Positions 15,034 through 22,840 are shown, counted from the first letter of the stretch. The stretch: DNA of 29,648 nucleotides from Bacteroidota bacterium (GCA_023459355.1 JAEWUM010000051.1:1-29648), one strand, 5' to 3'. Translations and numbers: made by a program. Notes: generated by a model from the letters alone, not told the origin.

Positions 15034-15420
15034 TTAAGTTTGCGATGCGATGTACTCTTTAACTAAGTAATTAAAGTGACGGATGTCAGCTTCCTGATTA
15101 TTTTTGTATCCACCCAGTACCACTATTTTACCTCCGGGTTGACTGAATGCATAAACTCTTAAATGTTTGCTTTTGATTTCATACCGTTTCACAGATAATT
15201 TTCCTCCTTTGATTTCTCTGAACTTTGTTTGAGGTAAACTTTTGCCATTAGCAACAAAATCCATGTAAGAACAAATGGTTCTGTATTCAGATATATATTG
15301 AGGATTTCCTTTAATTTCTTTCTCAAAGTCGTCTAATAAACAGACTCCATCTACAAGTAGTTTTTCAAATACCTGCCATCCTTTTACTGATTCGATGATC
15401 TCGGTTGCAAATATACGCAT
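15034..15420 (-). CDS. HigB/RelE-family toxin
   Basis: A 128-residue protein from ATG 15420 (MRIFATEIIESVKG); an in-frame TTG at 15432 lies inside the operator-like palindrome and is less likely. The C-terminal half carries the RelE/HigB pattern: KFREIKGGKLSVKRYEIKSK, HLRVYAF, and GGKIVVLGGYKNNQEADI. These alternating strands end with a Lys/Tyr-rich loop and a final helix (HFNYLVKEYIAS), as in mRNA-cleaving ribosome-dependent toxins. The likely RNA-contacting residues are the conserved Arg/Lys of KRYEIKSKHLR and the Lys/Tyr of GGYKNN. It precedes the antitoxin, as in HigBA but opposite to the usual antitoxin-first order of RelBE. Toxic activity is inferred from family and context. Confidence 0.84.
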   Translation of the reverse strand: MRIFATEIIESVKGWQVFEKLLVDGVCLLDDFEKEIKGNPQYISEYRTICSYMDFVANGKSLPQTKFREIKGGKLSVKRYEIKSKHLRVYAFSQPGGKIVVLGGYKNNQEADIRHFNYLVKEYIASQT

Positions 15421-15422
15421 AA

Positions 15423-15442
15423 AGTTTAGCAATTACTAAACT
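15423..15442. promoter_or_regulatory. Putative operator palindrome just upstream of the toxin gene
   Basis: A 20-bp palindrome with one mismatched pair (AGTTTAG at 15423-15429 and CTAAACT at 15436-15442 around CAATTA) ends 3 bases before the toxin ATG. A position that close to the start suits an autorepressor site for the HigA-like protein. Confidence 0.55.
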
Positions 15443-15462
15443 CAAAACATTTTTTTGAGTTT
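15438..15462. promoter_or_regulatory. Second inverted repeat overlapping the operator
   Basis: AAACTCAAAA (15438-15447) is complemented by TTTTGAGTTT (15453-15462) over a 5-base loop. Its left arm shares bases with the palindrome at 15423-15442. The two together look like a composite repressor site, or alternative structures in the toxin leader. A plus-strand terminator is possible by shape (T-rich 3' side), but no plus-strand gene precedes it. Confidence 0.45.
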
Positions 15463-15692
15463 TTTATAAAGTTATGTGAACGAAACAGATTATATATGAA
15501 AATAGACAGATACCATCAATCAACCATAGTTTTAAATGCAAAAACACAAATTACTTTCTGAATTTACAAAACTGAATTAATTTCTTCTTTTATAGAGTCT
15601 ATTTTTCAGCACCTTCCAAGAGCGTGACAAAGCTACGAATTTGTTCTCAAAAAAGCAAGAAACAACTTTCCTATTACTCCTTTGATTTTCAC
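15463..15692. other. Upstream region of the TAC operon, no gene seen
   Basis: This AT-rich intergenic DNA lies between the TAC operon start and the terminator of the ribosomal cluster. The TAC promoter should be here or within the palindromes. No element better than two mismatches from TTTG/TAnnTTTG was found. No RNA gene or longer repeat is visible. Confidence 0.45.
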
Positions 15693-15730
15693 AAAAAAAC
15701 AAGAGCATCAGCATAAGCCGACGCTCTTGT
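15693..15730 (-). terminator. Intrinsic terminator of the ribosomal cluster
   Basis: Reading leftward from rplQ, 27 bases past its stop, the RNA folds into a 14-bp stem (15730-15717 with 15712-15699, G-U pairs at two places) with a UUAU loop, followed by seven U. This is the strongest terminator shape in the window and marks the 3' end of the long ribosomal operon. Confidence 0.88.
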
Positions 15731-15757
15731 CAAATAATCTAAATTATAGCAAATATA

Positions 15758-16336
15758 CTATTCTGCTTTTTCTTCTTCAGCCGGAGTTTCCTCTGCTACA
15801 GGAGCCTCTGCAACTGCTTCTTCCACAACCGGTGCTTCTTCTTTTACTTCCTCTTTAGCGGCAGCTGCTTTTTTAGCAGGAGCAGCAGCTACAGGAGCAG
15901 CATCAGCAGCTTTTTTGGCAGCTGAAGAACGACGGGTGCGGGCAGCTTTCTTAGTCGCCTTTTCTTTCAACATGTTTTCGTTGTAGTCAACAAGCTCGAT
16001 GATACACATTTCAGCGTTGTCACCCAAACGAAGACCGGTTTTCAGAATGCGGGTATATCCTCCCGGACGATCGGCGATCTTTTGAGAGATATTCTGGAAA
16101 AGTTCGGTAACAGCTTCCTTATTTTGCAGGTAGCTGAAAACCGTGCGGCGCGAATTGGTTGTATCCTCTTTTGATTTTGTCAGCAGCGGTTCAACATATA
16201 CACGCAGGGCTTTGGCTTTTGCCAGTGTGGTTGTAATTCTCTTATGTTGAATAAGTGAAATAGCCATGTTAGCCAGCATGGATTTCCGGTGAGCCGTTTT
16301 ACGGCCTAAATGATTGAATTTCTTATTATGTCTCAT
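15758..16336 (-). CDS. rplQ: 50S ribosomal protein L17 with long acidic/alanine tail
   Basis: 192 residues, of which 1-125 are the L17 core: MRHNKKFNHLGRKTAHRKSM, LANMAISLIQHKRITTT, and PGGYTRILKTGLRLGDNAEM. Residues ~126-192 are a low-complexity tail, first Lys/Arg/Ala, then Glu/Ala/Pro/Val, with no known fold. E. coli L17 has 127 residues; tails of this kind occur in Bacteroidota. L17 sits near the exit tunnel on the 50S subunit. It is the last gene of the cluster, 5 bases after rpoA and followed by the terminator. Confidence 0.97.
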   Translation of the reverse strand: MRHNKKFNHLGRKTAHRKSMLANMAISLIQHKRITTTLAKAKALRVYVEPLLTKSKEDTTNSRRTVFSYLQNKEAVTELFQNISQKIADRPGGYTRILKTGLRLGDNAEMCIIELVDYNENMLKEKATKKAARTRRSSAAKKAADAAPVAAAPAKKAAAAKEEVKEEAPVVEEAVAEAPVAEETPAEEEKAE

Positions 16337-16341
16337 TTCCT

Positions 16342-17334
16342 TTAGTCTTTATCAATTTTATACTTGGAGATATCCATTCCGAAGGATAAATTCAAGCTTT
16401 CCAGTTTTTCGTCCAACTCTGTAAGCGATTTTTTACCGAAGTTACGGAATTTCAATAAATCATGGCGATGATAACTTGCCAGCTGTCCCAATGTTTCCAC
16501 ATCAGCGGCTTTCAAGCAATTCAAAGCACGAACAGACAACTCGAGGTCGGTCAGCTTGGTTTTGAGTAACTGGCGCATGTGCAGGAATTCCTCATCGAAA
16601 TCATCATTGGTTTCTGTTTCCACAACTTCGAGCGAAATTTTCTCGTCAGAGAAAAGCATGAAGTGATGAATCAGGATTTTAGCTGCTTCTTTCAGAGCAT
16701 CTTTAGGATGGATAGAGCCGTCTGTATCGATTTCAATTACCAGTTTTTCATAATCTGTCACCTGTTCAACACGGAAGTTTTCAATCGTGTATTTCACATT
16801 TTTTATCGGTGTAAAGATTGCATCGATAGGTATCACGCCTAATTCTCCGTTTGCACCTTTGTTATCTTCAGCCGGAAGATATCCCCTGCCTTTATTCACA
16901 GTGATGTCAATCTGGAAACTGGCCGTTTCGTCCATGTCACAGATTACCAGGTTAGGATTCAACACTTCGAAACCGGTGAAGTATTTTCCGATGTCGCCTG
17001 CTTTGAGCACAGTACTTCCCGAGATATTGACAGTTACCTTTTCATTTTCAATATCTTCAACAACCTGTTTGAAACGAACTTGTTTAAGATTCAGGATGAT
17101 ATTGGTAACATCATCGATTACACCGGGAATGGTTGAATACTCATGATCTATACCTTCAATTTTGATTGCTGTAATTGCGAAGCCTTCCAATGAAGATAAA
17201 AGAATGCGGCGCAATGCATTACCAATGGTAATACCGTAACCTGGTTCGAGCGGACGAAATTCAAATTTTCCATGAAAATTGTCAGCTTCCAACATGATTA
17301 CCTTATCGGGTTTTTGAAATGCTAATATAGCCAT
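16342..17334 (-). CDS. rpoA: RNA polymerase alpha subunit
   Basis: This 330-residue protein has an N-terminal assembly domain (about 1-230) with FEFRPLEPGYGITIGNALRR and LLSSLEGFAITAIKIEG, which dimerises and recruits beta and beta'. A linker follows, then the C-terminal domain (about 250-320) with helix-hairpin-helix motifs LELSVRALNCLKAADVETLG and LLKFRNFGKKSLTELDEKL that contacts DNA and activators. Length matches the family (329 in E. coli). It lies between rpsD and rplQ with gaps of 11 and 5 bases, the standard alpha-operon order. Confidence 0.98.
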   Translation of the reverse strand: MAILAFQKPDKVIMLEADNFHGKFEFRPLEPGYGITIGNALRRILLSSLEGFAITAIKIEGIDHEYSTIPGVIDDVTNIILNLKQVRFKQVVEDIENEKVTVNISGSTVLKAGDIGKYFTGFEVLNPNLVICDMDETASFQIDITVNKGRGYLPAEDNKGANGELGVIPIDAIFTPIKNVKYTIENFRVEQVTDYEKLVIEIDTDGSIHPKDALKEAAKILIHHFMLFSDEKISLEVVETETNDDFDEEFLHMRQLLKTKLTDLELSVRALNCLKAADVETLGQLASYHRHDLLKFRNFGKKSLTELDEKLESLNLSFGMDISKYKIDKD

Positions 17335-17345
17335 GATTTCACTTA

Positions 17346-17951
17346 TTATTTAGAGTACAACTCAACGATTAATTGTTCTTTGATATTTTCAGGAATATCT
17401 TCACGTTCGGGAACGTGGATGTATGTTCCTGCCAGTGCAGATTCATTCCATTCGATCCATGGATATTTGGAATGATTAAAACCATTCAGCGATTCGGCAA
17501 TTACCAACATCGATTTGTCTTTCTCGCGTACAGCCACAACCTGACCAGGACGAACCTGATAAGAAGGGATGTTTACCACTTTACCATCAACGGTAATGTG
17601 TTTGTGACCAACCAACTGGCGTGCACCGGCGCGGGTCGGAGCAAATCCGAGACGATAAACGATGTTATCCAGGCGTGATTCCAGCAATTGAAGTAAAATA
17701 ACACCTGTAACACCCGGATTACTCTGGGCTTTTTCGTACATCCTGCGGAATTGTTTTTCCAATAAGCCGTAAGTATATTTGGCTTTTTGTTTCTCCCGCA
17801 ACTGAATACCGTATTCAGAAGTTTTTTTACGACGGTTGTTACCGTGCTGTCCGGGAGGATAATTCTTTTTCGACAATACTTTGTCCGGTCCGAATATTGC
17901 TTCACCGAATTTACGGGCAATTTTTGATTTTGGTCCTATATATCTTGCCAT
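17346..17951 (-). CDS. rpsD: 30S ribosomal protein S4
   Basis: 201 residues. The N-terminal region MARYIGPKSKIARKFGEAIF lacks the four-cysteine zinc site found in many S4 proteins. The S4 RNA-binding domain is at about 92-155 (SRLDNIVYRLGFAPTRAGAR, QLVGHKHITVDGK). S4 starts 30S assembly on 16S rRNA and in several phyla represses its own operon. Upstream is an unusual 146-base gap after rpsK with long-range pairing, the natural place for such control here. Confidence 0.97.
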   Translation of the reverse strand: MARYIGPKSKIARKFGEAIFGPDKVLSKKNYPPGQHGNNRRKKTSEYGIQLREKQKAKYTYGLLEKQFRRMYEKAQSNPGVTGVILLQLLESRLDNIVYRLGFAPTRAGARQLVGHKHITVDGKVVNIPSYQVRPGQVVAVREKDKSMLVIAESLNGFNHSKYPWIEWNESALAGTYIHVPEREDIPENIKEQLIVELYSK

Positions 17952-18097
17952 TTTATTTAAAAATTATTTTTTACTTTATTTTTATTCGTCCACCGGAGAA
18001 AACCAGTTAAAATCGTTACAGCCGCGGTTGTAGAGAGGTTTAATAACACAACCCAAAACATTCTTGACCGATATGCGCCGTGGACTCACCTTTATTT
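17952..18097 (-). promoter_or_regulatory. Structured leader before rpsD (possible S4 control site)
   Basis: This is the longest gap in the cluster, and its middle is GC-richer than the other gaps. GTCCAC/GTGGAC arms at 17988-17993 and 18080-18085 can close the region. Inside is a near-palindrome around CCGCGG (about 18018-18031). No conserved start or ORF is present. It may be an S4 autoregulatory leader, by analogy with S4 leaders of other phyla, or an internal promoter region. Confidence 0.35.
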
Positions 18098-18487
18098 TTA
18101 CACTCTGCGTCGTTTCGGAGGACGACATCCATTGTGTGGAAGTGGTGTAACGTCAACGATTTCGGTTACTTCAATTCCCGCACCATGCACGGTACGAATG
18201 GCAGACTCACGTCCGTTACCCGGTCCCTTAACATACGCTTTCACTTTACGAAGACCTAAATCGAAAGCTACTTTCGCACAATCCTGAGCAGCCATCTGAG
18301 CTGCATACGGTGTATTTTTCTTTGATCCGCGGAATCCCATTTTACCGGCCGAAGACCATGAGATAACCTGACCATCGCCATTGGTAAGAGTCACGATTAC
18401 GTTGTTGAAAGAAGAGTGAACGTGTAATTGACCTACACCATCTACTTTTACGACTCTTTTCTTGGCTGCAACTGTTTTCTTTGCCAT
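18098..18487 (-). CDS. rpsK: 30S ribosomal protein S11
   Basis: 129 residues, the same length as in E. coli. Characteristic stretches are HVHSSFNNVIVTLTNGDG, SAGKMGFRGSKKNTPYAAQM, YVKGPGNGRESAIRTVHGAG and the end VTPLPHNGCRPPKRRRV. S11 forms the 30S platform near the mRNA exit channel. It follows rpsM by 46 bases and is separated from rpsD by the 146-base structured gap. Confidence 0.98.
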   Translation of the reverse strand: MAKKTVAAKKRVVKVDGVGQLHVHSSFNNVIVTLTNGDGQVISWSSAGKMGFRGSKKNTPYAAQMAAQDCAKVAFDLGLRKVKAYVKGPGNGRESAIRTVHGAGIEVTEIVDVTPLPHNGCRPPKRRRV

Positions 18488-18533
18488 ATAATATAAATTT
18501 TTTAGCTTGTCTAAAATTCGCTACAGTTAAACC

Positions 18534-18914
18534 TTATTTCGTTGCTTTTTTCTTGTTAGCAACTGTTTTCTTTTTACCTTTACGCGTACGGGCATTGTTT
18601 TTCGTACTCTGTCCTCTCAATGGGAGGCCAATACGGTGGCGGATTCCACGGTAACAACCGATGTCCATCAAACGTTTGATGTTCAATTGTACTTCCGAAC
18701 GAAGATCACCTTCCACTTTATACCCGGCGCCAATAATTTCGCGGATTTTAGCTGCTTGGTCGTCAGTCCAGTCTTTAACCTTGATGTTGATATCAACACC
18801 AGCTTCTTCTAAAATCTTTTTTGCACTACTGCGACCTATTCCGTAGACATAAGTCAATCCAACTTCCCCTCTTTTATTCTGGGGTAAATCTACTCCGACA
18901 ATTCTTATAGCCAT
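18534..18914 (-). CDS. rpsM: 30S ribosomal protein S13
   Basis: 126 residues. The start MAIRIVGVDLPQNKRGEVGL, the helix-two-turn-helix segment (YVYGIGRSSAKKILEEAG), YRGIRHRIGLPLRGQSTKNN and ARTRKG identify S13, which contacts tRNA and the 50S subunit across the head. The Lys-rich C-terminal end (KKKTVANKKKATK) is slightly longer than in E. coli (118 residues). It follows rpmJ by 29 bases. Confidence 0.98.
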   Translation of the reverse strand: MAIRIVGVDLPQNKRGEVGLTYVYGIGRSSAKKILEEAGVDINIKVKDWTDDQAAKIREIIGAGYKVEGDLRSEVQLNIKRLMDIGCYRGIRHRIGLPLRGQSTKNNARTRKGKKKTVANKKKATK

Positions 18915-18943
18915 AAACTATTTATTTTGTAAAATAAAATTAC

Positions 18944-19060
18944 TTAACCCTGACGTTGTTTAAACTTGGGGTTTTTTTTGTTAATAACATACAAGCGTCC
19001 TTTTCTGCGAACGATCTTGCAATCCTCGCTGCGCTTTTTTACTGAAGCTCTTACTTTCAT
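18944..19060 (-). CDS. rpmJ: 50S ribosomal protein L36 (38 residues)
   Basis: Reads MKVRASVKKRSEDCKIVRRK and ends NKKNPKFKQRQG. It has only one of the four zinc-ligand positions (Cys14), so it is the zinc-free 'C minus' type. The gene is in its usual place between infA and rpsM. The start is ATG 19060 and the stop TAA is at 18946-18944. The gap to infA is 144 bases and holds AT-rich repeats. Confidence 0.96.
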   Translation of the reverse strand: MKVRASVKKRSEDCKIVRRKGRLYVINKKNPKFKQRQG

Positions 19061-19090
19061 CTTTTTAAGATATTTATGATGTTTTTTTTA

Positions 19091-19120
19091 ACCATATAAG
19101 CCATATAAGCTACATATAAG
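19091..19120. repeat. Short tandem repeat (CATATAAG, three times) between infA and rpmJ
   Basis: ACCATATAAG, CCATATAAGC and TACATATAAG follow each other within 30 bases. A second low-complexity patch (CTATTCACTATTAGCTATTCG, about 19175-19200) lies closer to infA. Both sit inside the ribosomal operon and resemble dispersed Bacteroidota intergenic repeats more than regulatory sites. Confidence 0.5.
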
Positions 19121-19204
19121 TTTTTATCCAATTTCATATTACTTTCCGTACTATTTAGCTCAAACAAAATACTGCTATTCACTATTAGCTATTCGTTATT
19201 CGCT

Positions 19205-19423
19205 TTATTTGTACCGGAACGAAATCCTTCCTTTCGACAAATCATAAGGAGACATTTCAACCTTCACCTTATCACCTGGCAGGATTTTGATATAATGCAT
19301 ACGCATCTTGCCGGAGATATGGGCGGTTATCACGTGACCGTTTTCCAGTTCTACACGGAACATCGCGTTCGACAACGCTTCGATGATAACACCATCCTGT
19401 TCTATTGCTGTTTGTTTGGCCAT
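19205..19423 (-). CDS. infA: Translation initiation factor IF-1
   Basis: 72 residues, the family length. An OB-fold protein: MAKQTAIEQDGVIIEALSNA, MFRVELENGHVITAHISGKM, then ILPGDKVKVEMSPYDLSKGR and ISFRYK. IF-1 blocks the ribosomal A site during initiation and modulates IF-2 and IF-3. It is 6 bases after map, in the common map-infA-rpmJ order. Confidence 0.98.
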   Translation of the reverse strand: MAKQTAIEQDGVIIEALSNAMFRVELENGHVITAHISGKMRMHYIKILPGDKVKVEMSPYDLSKGRISFRYK

Positions 19424-19429
19424 ATCTGT

Positions 19430-20215
19430 TTAAATTGCTTTATTCCCTAAAACCTGTTCTATATATTCAAATGTTGACAATATGTCTGCTTTACCTTTCC
19501 TTACTGCTACCGAATGCTCGAAATGCGCCGAGGGTAACCTGTCGATTGTTCTGGTTGTCCAGCCGTCGTTTTCAAACACCAACTGCCGTTTACCCATATT
19601 GATCATCGGCTCAATGGCGATGGTCATTCCGGTTTTCAGCATGGTACCATTCCCTTTTCGTCCGTAGTTCGGAACCTCGGGCGATTCGTGCAGGTTACGG
19701 CCAACTCCGTGACCAATCATTTCCCTAACCACTGAATAACCTTTAGCCTCACAATGTGACTGAATCGCGAATCCGACATCTCCCATTCGTTTTCCTTCAA
19801 CAGCCTGCTCGATACCCAGGAAAAGCGATTCTTTGGTTGTTCTCAGCAAATCCATGATTTCAGGTTTCACCTCTCCCACCGGAAAAGTATAAGCGCTGTC
19901 ACCATGAAAACCGTTGATATACGCACCACAATCCACAGAGATAATGTCACCTTCTTTCAGAATCACCTTTTCCGATGGTATCCCGTGTACAACCTGGTCA
20001 TTTACTGATGTACAGATTGATTTCGGAAAACCTCCGTATCCGAGAAAACCCGGAACGGCACCGTTGTCTCTGATGAATTCTTCAGCCACTTTATCTAACT
20101 GTGCCGTGCTAACACCCGGAGCAATCAGCTTTGCAACTTCTGCCAACGTTTTGGCGACTATCTGGTTACTGATGCGAAGCAGTTCAATTTCTTCGTCAGT
20201 TTTTAGAAAGATCAT
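19430..20215 (-). CDS. map: Type I methionine aminopeptidase
   Basis: A 261-residue pita-bread-fold metalloenzyme that removes N-terminal Met from nascent chains. All five metal ligands are visible: Asp95 (SVDCGAY), Asp106 (FHGDSAYTF), His169 (GHGVGRNLHESPE), Glu202 (IAIEPMIN) and Glu233 (HFEHSVAV), plus the substrate-binding His78 (QVVHGIP). There is no N-terminal zinc-finger extension. It lies 65 bases after secY with AT-rich repeat sequence between, and 6 bases before infA. There is no adk gene between secY and map, unlike in Bacillus. Confidence 0.97.
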   Translation of the reverse strand: MIFLKTDEEIELLRISNQIVAKTLAEVAKLIAPGVSTAQLDKVAEEFIRDNGAVPGFLGYGGFPKSICTSVNDQVVHGIPSEKVILKEGDIISVDCGAYINGFHGDSAYTFPVGEVKPEIMDLLRTTKESLFLGIEQAVEGKRMGDVGFAIQSHCEAKGYSVVREMIGHGVGRNLHESPEVPNYGRKGNGTMLKTGMTIAIEPMINMGKRQLVFENDGWTTRTIDRLPSAHFEHSVAVRKGKADILSTFEYIEQVLGNKAI

Positions 20216-20280
20216 CTGTTTTATTTACTATTTATAAATTTACAATTTCCTGCTTTCAAGGAACTAAACAGACAATAAAT

Positions 20281-21624
20281 TTAATATGCCGACACATTAC
20301 CGGTACGTCCTTTGATACGGCCTGATTTCAACAGACCATCGTAGTGACGCATCAACAGGTGGCTTTCAATTTGTTGCAACGTATCCAGTACCACACCAAC
20401 CAAAATCAGCAGGGATGTACCTCCGAAGAACTGCGCAAACTCCATATTGATTCCCATCAGGGAAGCAAAAGCAGGAAGGATAGCTACAATTGCCAGGAAA
20501 ATAGATCCGGGAAGTGTAATGCGTGACATTACTTCGTCCAGAAATTCAGCTGTATGCTTACCAGGTTTACAACCCGGGATAAAACCGTTATTCCTTTTCA
20601 GGTCTTCCGCCATTTGCGTCGGATTGATGGTGATTGCTGTATAAAAATAGGTAAACAGGATAATCAGGGTAGCAAATACCAGATTATACCAGAATCCCGT
20701 ATTATTCATAAAAGCACCAACAAAACCGCTCACTGCTTCCGACTGAGCAAAACCAGCCAGGGTAAGTGGAATGAACATAATCGCCTGGGCGAAGATGATC
20801 GGCATTACACCGGCAGCATTGATTTTCAAAGGAATATACTGACGTACACCGCCGTATTGTTTATTTCCAACAACTCTTTTCGCATATTGTACGGTAATTT
20901 TTCTGGTTCCCTGTACCAACATGATAGAAGCAGCAATTACAACCAGCAGGAAAATAATTTCGAGCAGGAACATAACCAAACCACCTCCTGAATCGACGAA
21001 ACGGGAAGCAAATTCTTTGATTACAGCACTCGGGAAACGGGCAATAATACCGATAAGGATGATGAATGAAATTCCATTTCCAACGCCTTTATCCGTAATA
21101 CGCTCACCTAACCACATCACAAACATGGAACCAGCAGTCAGGATAACGGTAGACGTAATGGTAAACCAAATGCCACCCGGTAAAGACGAACCTGCCTGTT
21201 GAAGCTGCACACCTAAGTTAATCAGGTATGAAGGACCCTGTAAAATCAAAATTGCAACGGTAAGATAACGGGTAATCTGGTTCATCTTGCGACGACCACT
21301 TTCCCCTTCACGTTGCATTTTCTGGAAATACGGCACCATGATTGTCAGCAACTGTACCGCGATAGATGCCGAAATGTAAGGCATGATACCCAACGCAAAT
21401 ATCGAGGCATTAGCAAATGCACCACCCGAGAACATATCCAACAAAGCCATCAAGCCACCACTGGTTTGGGCTTTTAAAGCGGTCAACGCTGCTGGGTCGA
21501 TACCGGGAAGAACGACAAACGAACCGAAACGATAGATCATAACAAACAAGAAGGTTGTTAAGAGCCTGCTGCGGAGATCTTCGATCTTCCAGATATTTTT
21601 GATTGTCTCTATGAGCTTTTTCAT
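20281..21624 (-). CDS. secY: Preprotein translocase subunit SecY
   Basis: A 447-residue inner-membrane channel with ten predicted transmembrane helices. Visible features: the N-terminal cytoplasmic helix (IKNIWKIEDLRSRLLTTFLF), the plug region after TM1 (GIDPAALTAL), TM2 with FALGIMPYISASIAVQLL, the RITDKGVGNGISFIILIGI segment, the cytoplasmic KRVVGNKQYGG loop, and the C-terminal SHLLMRHYDGLLKSGRIKGR. With SecE and SecG it forms the SecYEG pore. It follows rplO by 42 bases at the end of the spc part. Confidence 0.98.
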   Translation of the reverse strand: MKKLIETIKNIWKIEDLRSRLLTTFLFVMIYRFGSFVVLPGIDPAALTALKAQTSGGLMALLDMFSGGAFANASIFALGIMPYISASIAVQLLTIMVPYFQKMQREGESGRRKMNQITRYLTVAILILQGPSYLINLGVQLQQAGSSLPGGIWFTITSTVILTAGSMFVMWLGERITDKGVGNGISFIILIGIIARFPSAVIKEFASRFVDSGGGLVMFLLEIIFLLVVIAASIMLVQGTRKITVQYAKRVVGNKQYGGVRQYIPLKINAAGVMPIIFAQAIMFIPLTLAGFAQSEAVSGFVGAFMNNTGFWYNLVFATLIILFTYFYTAITINPTQMAEDLKRNNGFIPGCKPGKHTAEFLDEVMSRITLPGSIFLAIVAILPAFASLMGINMEFAQFFGGTSLLILVGVVLDTLQQIESHLLMRHYDGLLKSGRIKGRTGNVSAY

Positions 21625-21666
21625 GTGTATATTTTATTTATCTAACACGTGGAAATCATCCCGTGC

Positions 21667-22113
21667 TTATAATTTTACAACTGTACCTCCTAATGCCGTG
21701 ATTGCTTCTTCAGCTGATTTTGAGAACGCGTTAGCTTCTACATCTAATTTGGTAGTCAGCGCGCCTTTACCCAAAATCTTCACTTTGTCGGTTTTTCCGA
21801 TAAAACCATGTTTACGCAAATCATCCAGACCCACTTTGGTCAGACTGGCCGACTGAGCCAATGACTCAAGTGTTTCAAGATTGATTGGTTTGAAAACAAC
21901 TTTATCCAGACTTTTAAACCCAAACTTCGGCAAGCGACGTTGAATTGGCATCTGACCGCCTTCAAATCCTACTTTTTTAGAATAACCTGAACGCGATTTC
22001 GCGCCTTTATGTCCGCGGGTAGAGGTGCCTCCAAGACCAGAGCCGGTTCCACGACCTACTCTTTTTCTGGTTTTAACTGAACCTGGTGCCGGGGTTAAAT
22101 TACTTAAATTCAT
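21667..22113 (-). CDS. rplO: 50S ribosomal protein L15
   Basis: 148 residues. The Gly/Arg-rich N-terminus (MNLSNLTPAPGSVKTRKRVG, RGTGSGLGGTSTRGHKGAKS) winds into 23S rRNA. The globular part has GGQMPIQRRLPKFGF and ends KSAEEAITALGGTVVKL. L15 is a late 50S assembly protein. It follows rpmD by 31 bases, and secY comes next. Confidence 0.98.
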   Translation of the reverse strand: MNLSNLTPAPGSVKTRKRVGRGTGSGLGGTSTRGHKGAKSRSGYSKKVGFEGGQMPIQRRLPKFGFKSLDKVVFKPINLETLESLAQSASLTKVGLDDLRKHGFIGKTDKVKILGKGALTTKLDVEANAFSKSAEEAITALGGTVVKL

Positions 22114-22144
22114 ATCTTATTATTTAAAAAGATTCAAAGATTAT

Positions 22145-22321
22145 TTATTCAATTACTTTTACCAGGTGTTTCACTTTTGCTACCATACCCAGAATCTGGG
22201 GAGTAGCTTCATGTTCAACTACGGCATTCATTTTTCTCAAGCCCAAAGCTTCCAGCGTTAATTTCTGGGTTTTCGGACATTTAATTTTACTTCTAACCTG
22301 TTGTATTTTAATTGTTGCCAT
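22145..22321 (-). CDS. rpmD: 50S ribosomal protein L30
   Basis: 58 residues from ATG 22321 (MATIKIQQVRSKIKCPKTQK); a start three codons upstream is possible but departs from the family N-terminus. ALGLRKMNAVVEHEATPQIL and MVAKVKHLVKVIE are the conserved core and end. It lies 12 bases after rpsE. Confidence 0.95.
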   Translation of the reverse strand: MATIKIQQVRSKIKCPKTQKLTLEALGLRKMNAVVEHEATPQILGMVAKVKHLVKVIE

Positions 22322-22333
22322 CTTGATCATTTA

Positions 22334-22840
22334 TTATCCGTTAAACACTTTATCAAGCGAAACACCACGGTTCTGAGCCACGGTATAGGCATCACGCAAT
22401 TCCCCAAGCGCTTCAATAGTCGCTTTTACTAAGTTGTGCGGGTTTGATGAACCTTTTGATTTCGCCAACACGTCGGTAATTCCGACACTCTCAAGCACGG
22501 CACGCATCGCACCCCCGGCCTTAACCCCGGTACCATGAGATGCAGGTTTCAGGAATACCTGAGCACCGCCGAATTTTGCATACTGCTCGTGAGGAATTGT
22601 TCCATTCAACACCGGAACTTTGATCAGGTTTTTCTTGGCAGCTTCGGTACCTTTGGCAATTGCAGCAGTAACCTCACCGGCTTTACCCAATCCCCAACCT
22701 ACGATACCATCTTCATTACCAACTACAACGATCGCAGAGAAGCTGAAGGTACGACCCCCTTTGGTTACTTTGGTAACACGGTTAACAGCAACTAATCTGT
22801 CTTTCAATTCCAAATCATTGGTTGTTTTAACTTTATTCAT
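22334..22840 (-). CDS. rpsE: 30S ribosomal protein S5
   Basis: 168 residues. The double-stranded-RNA-binding-like N domain (KDRLVAVNRVTKVTKGGRTF) has the flexible loop before SFSAIVVVGNEDGIVGWGLG. The C domain contains LKPASHGTGVKAGGAMRAVL and ESVGITDVLAKSKGSSNPHN. S5 lines the mRNA entry and affects decoding fidelity. It lies 18 bases after rplR. Confidence 0.98.
   Translation of the reverse strand: MNKVKTTNDLELKDRLVAVNRVTKVTKGGRTFSFSAIVVVGNEDGIVGWGLGKAGEVTAAIAKGTEAAKKNLIKVPVLNGTIPHEQYAKFGGAQVFLKPASHGTGVKAGGAMRAVLESVGITDVLAKSKGSSNPHNLVKATIEALGELRDAYTVAQNRGVSLDKVFNG

Noticed and set aside
15438..15462. Intrinsic terminator on the plus strand
   Set aside because: The hairpin is followed by T-rich sequence on the plus strand, but no plus-strand gene lies upstream, and it overlaps the operator-like palindrome.
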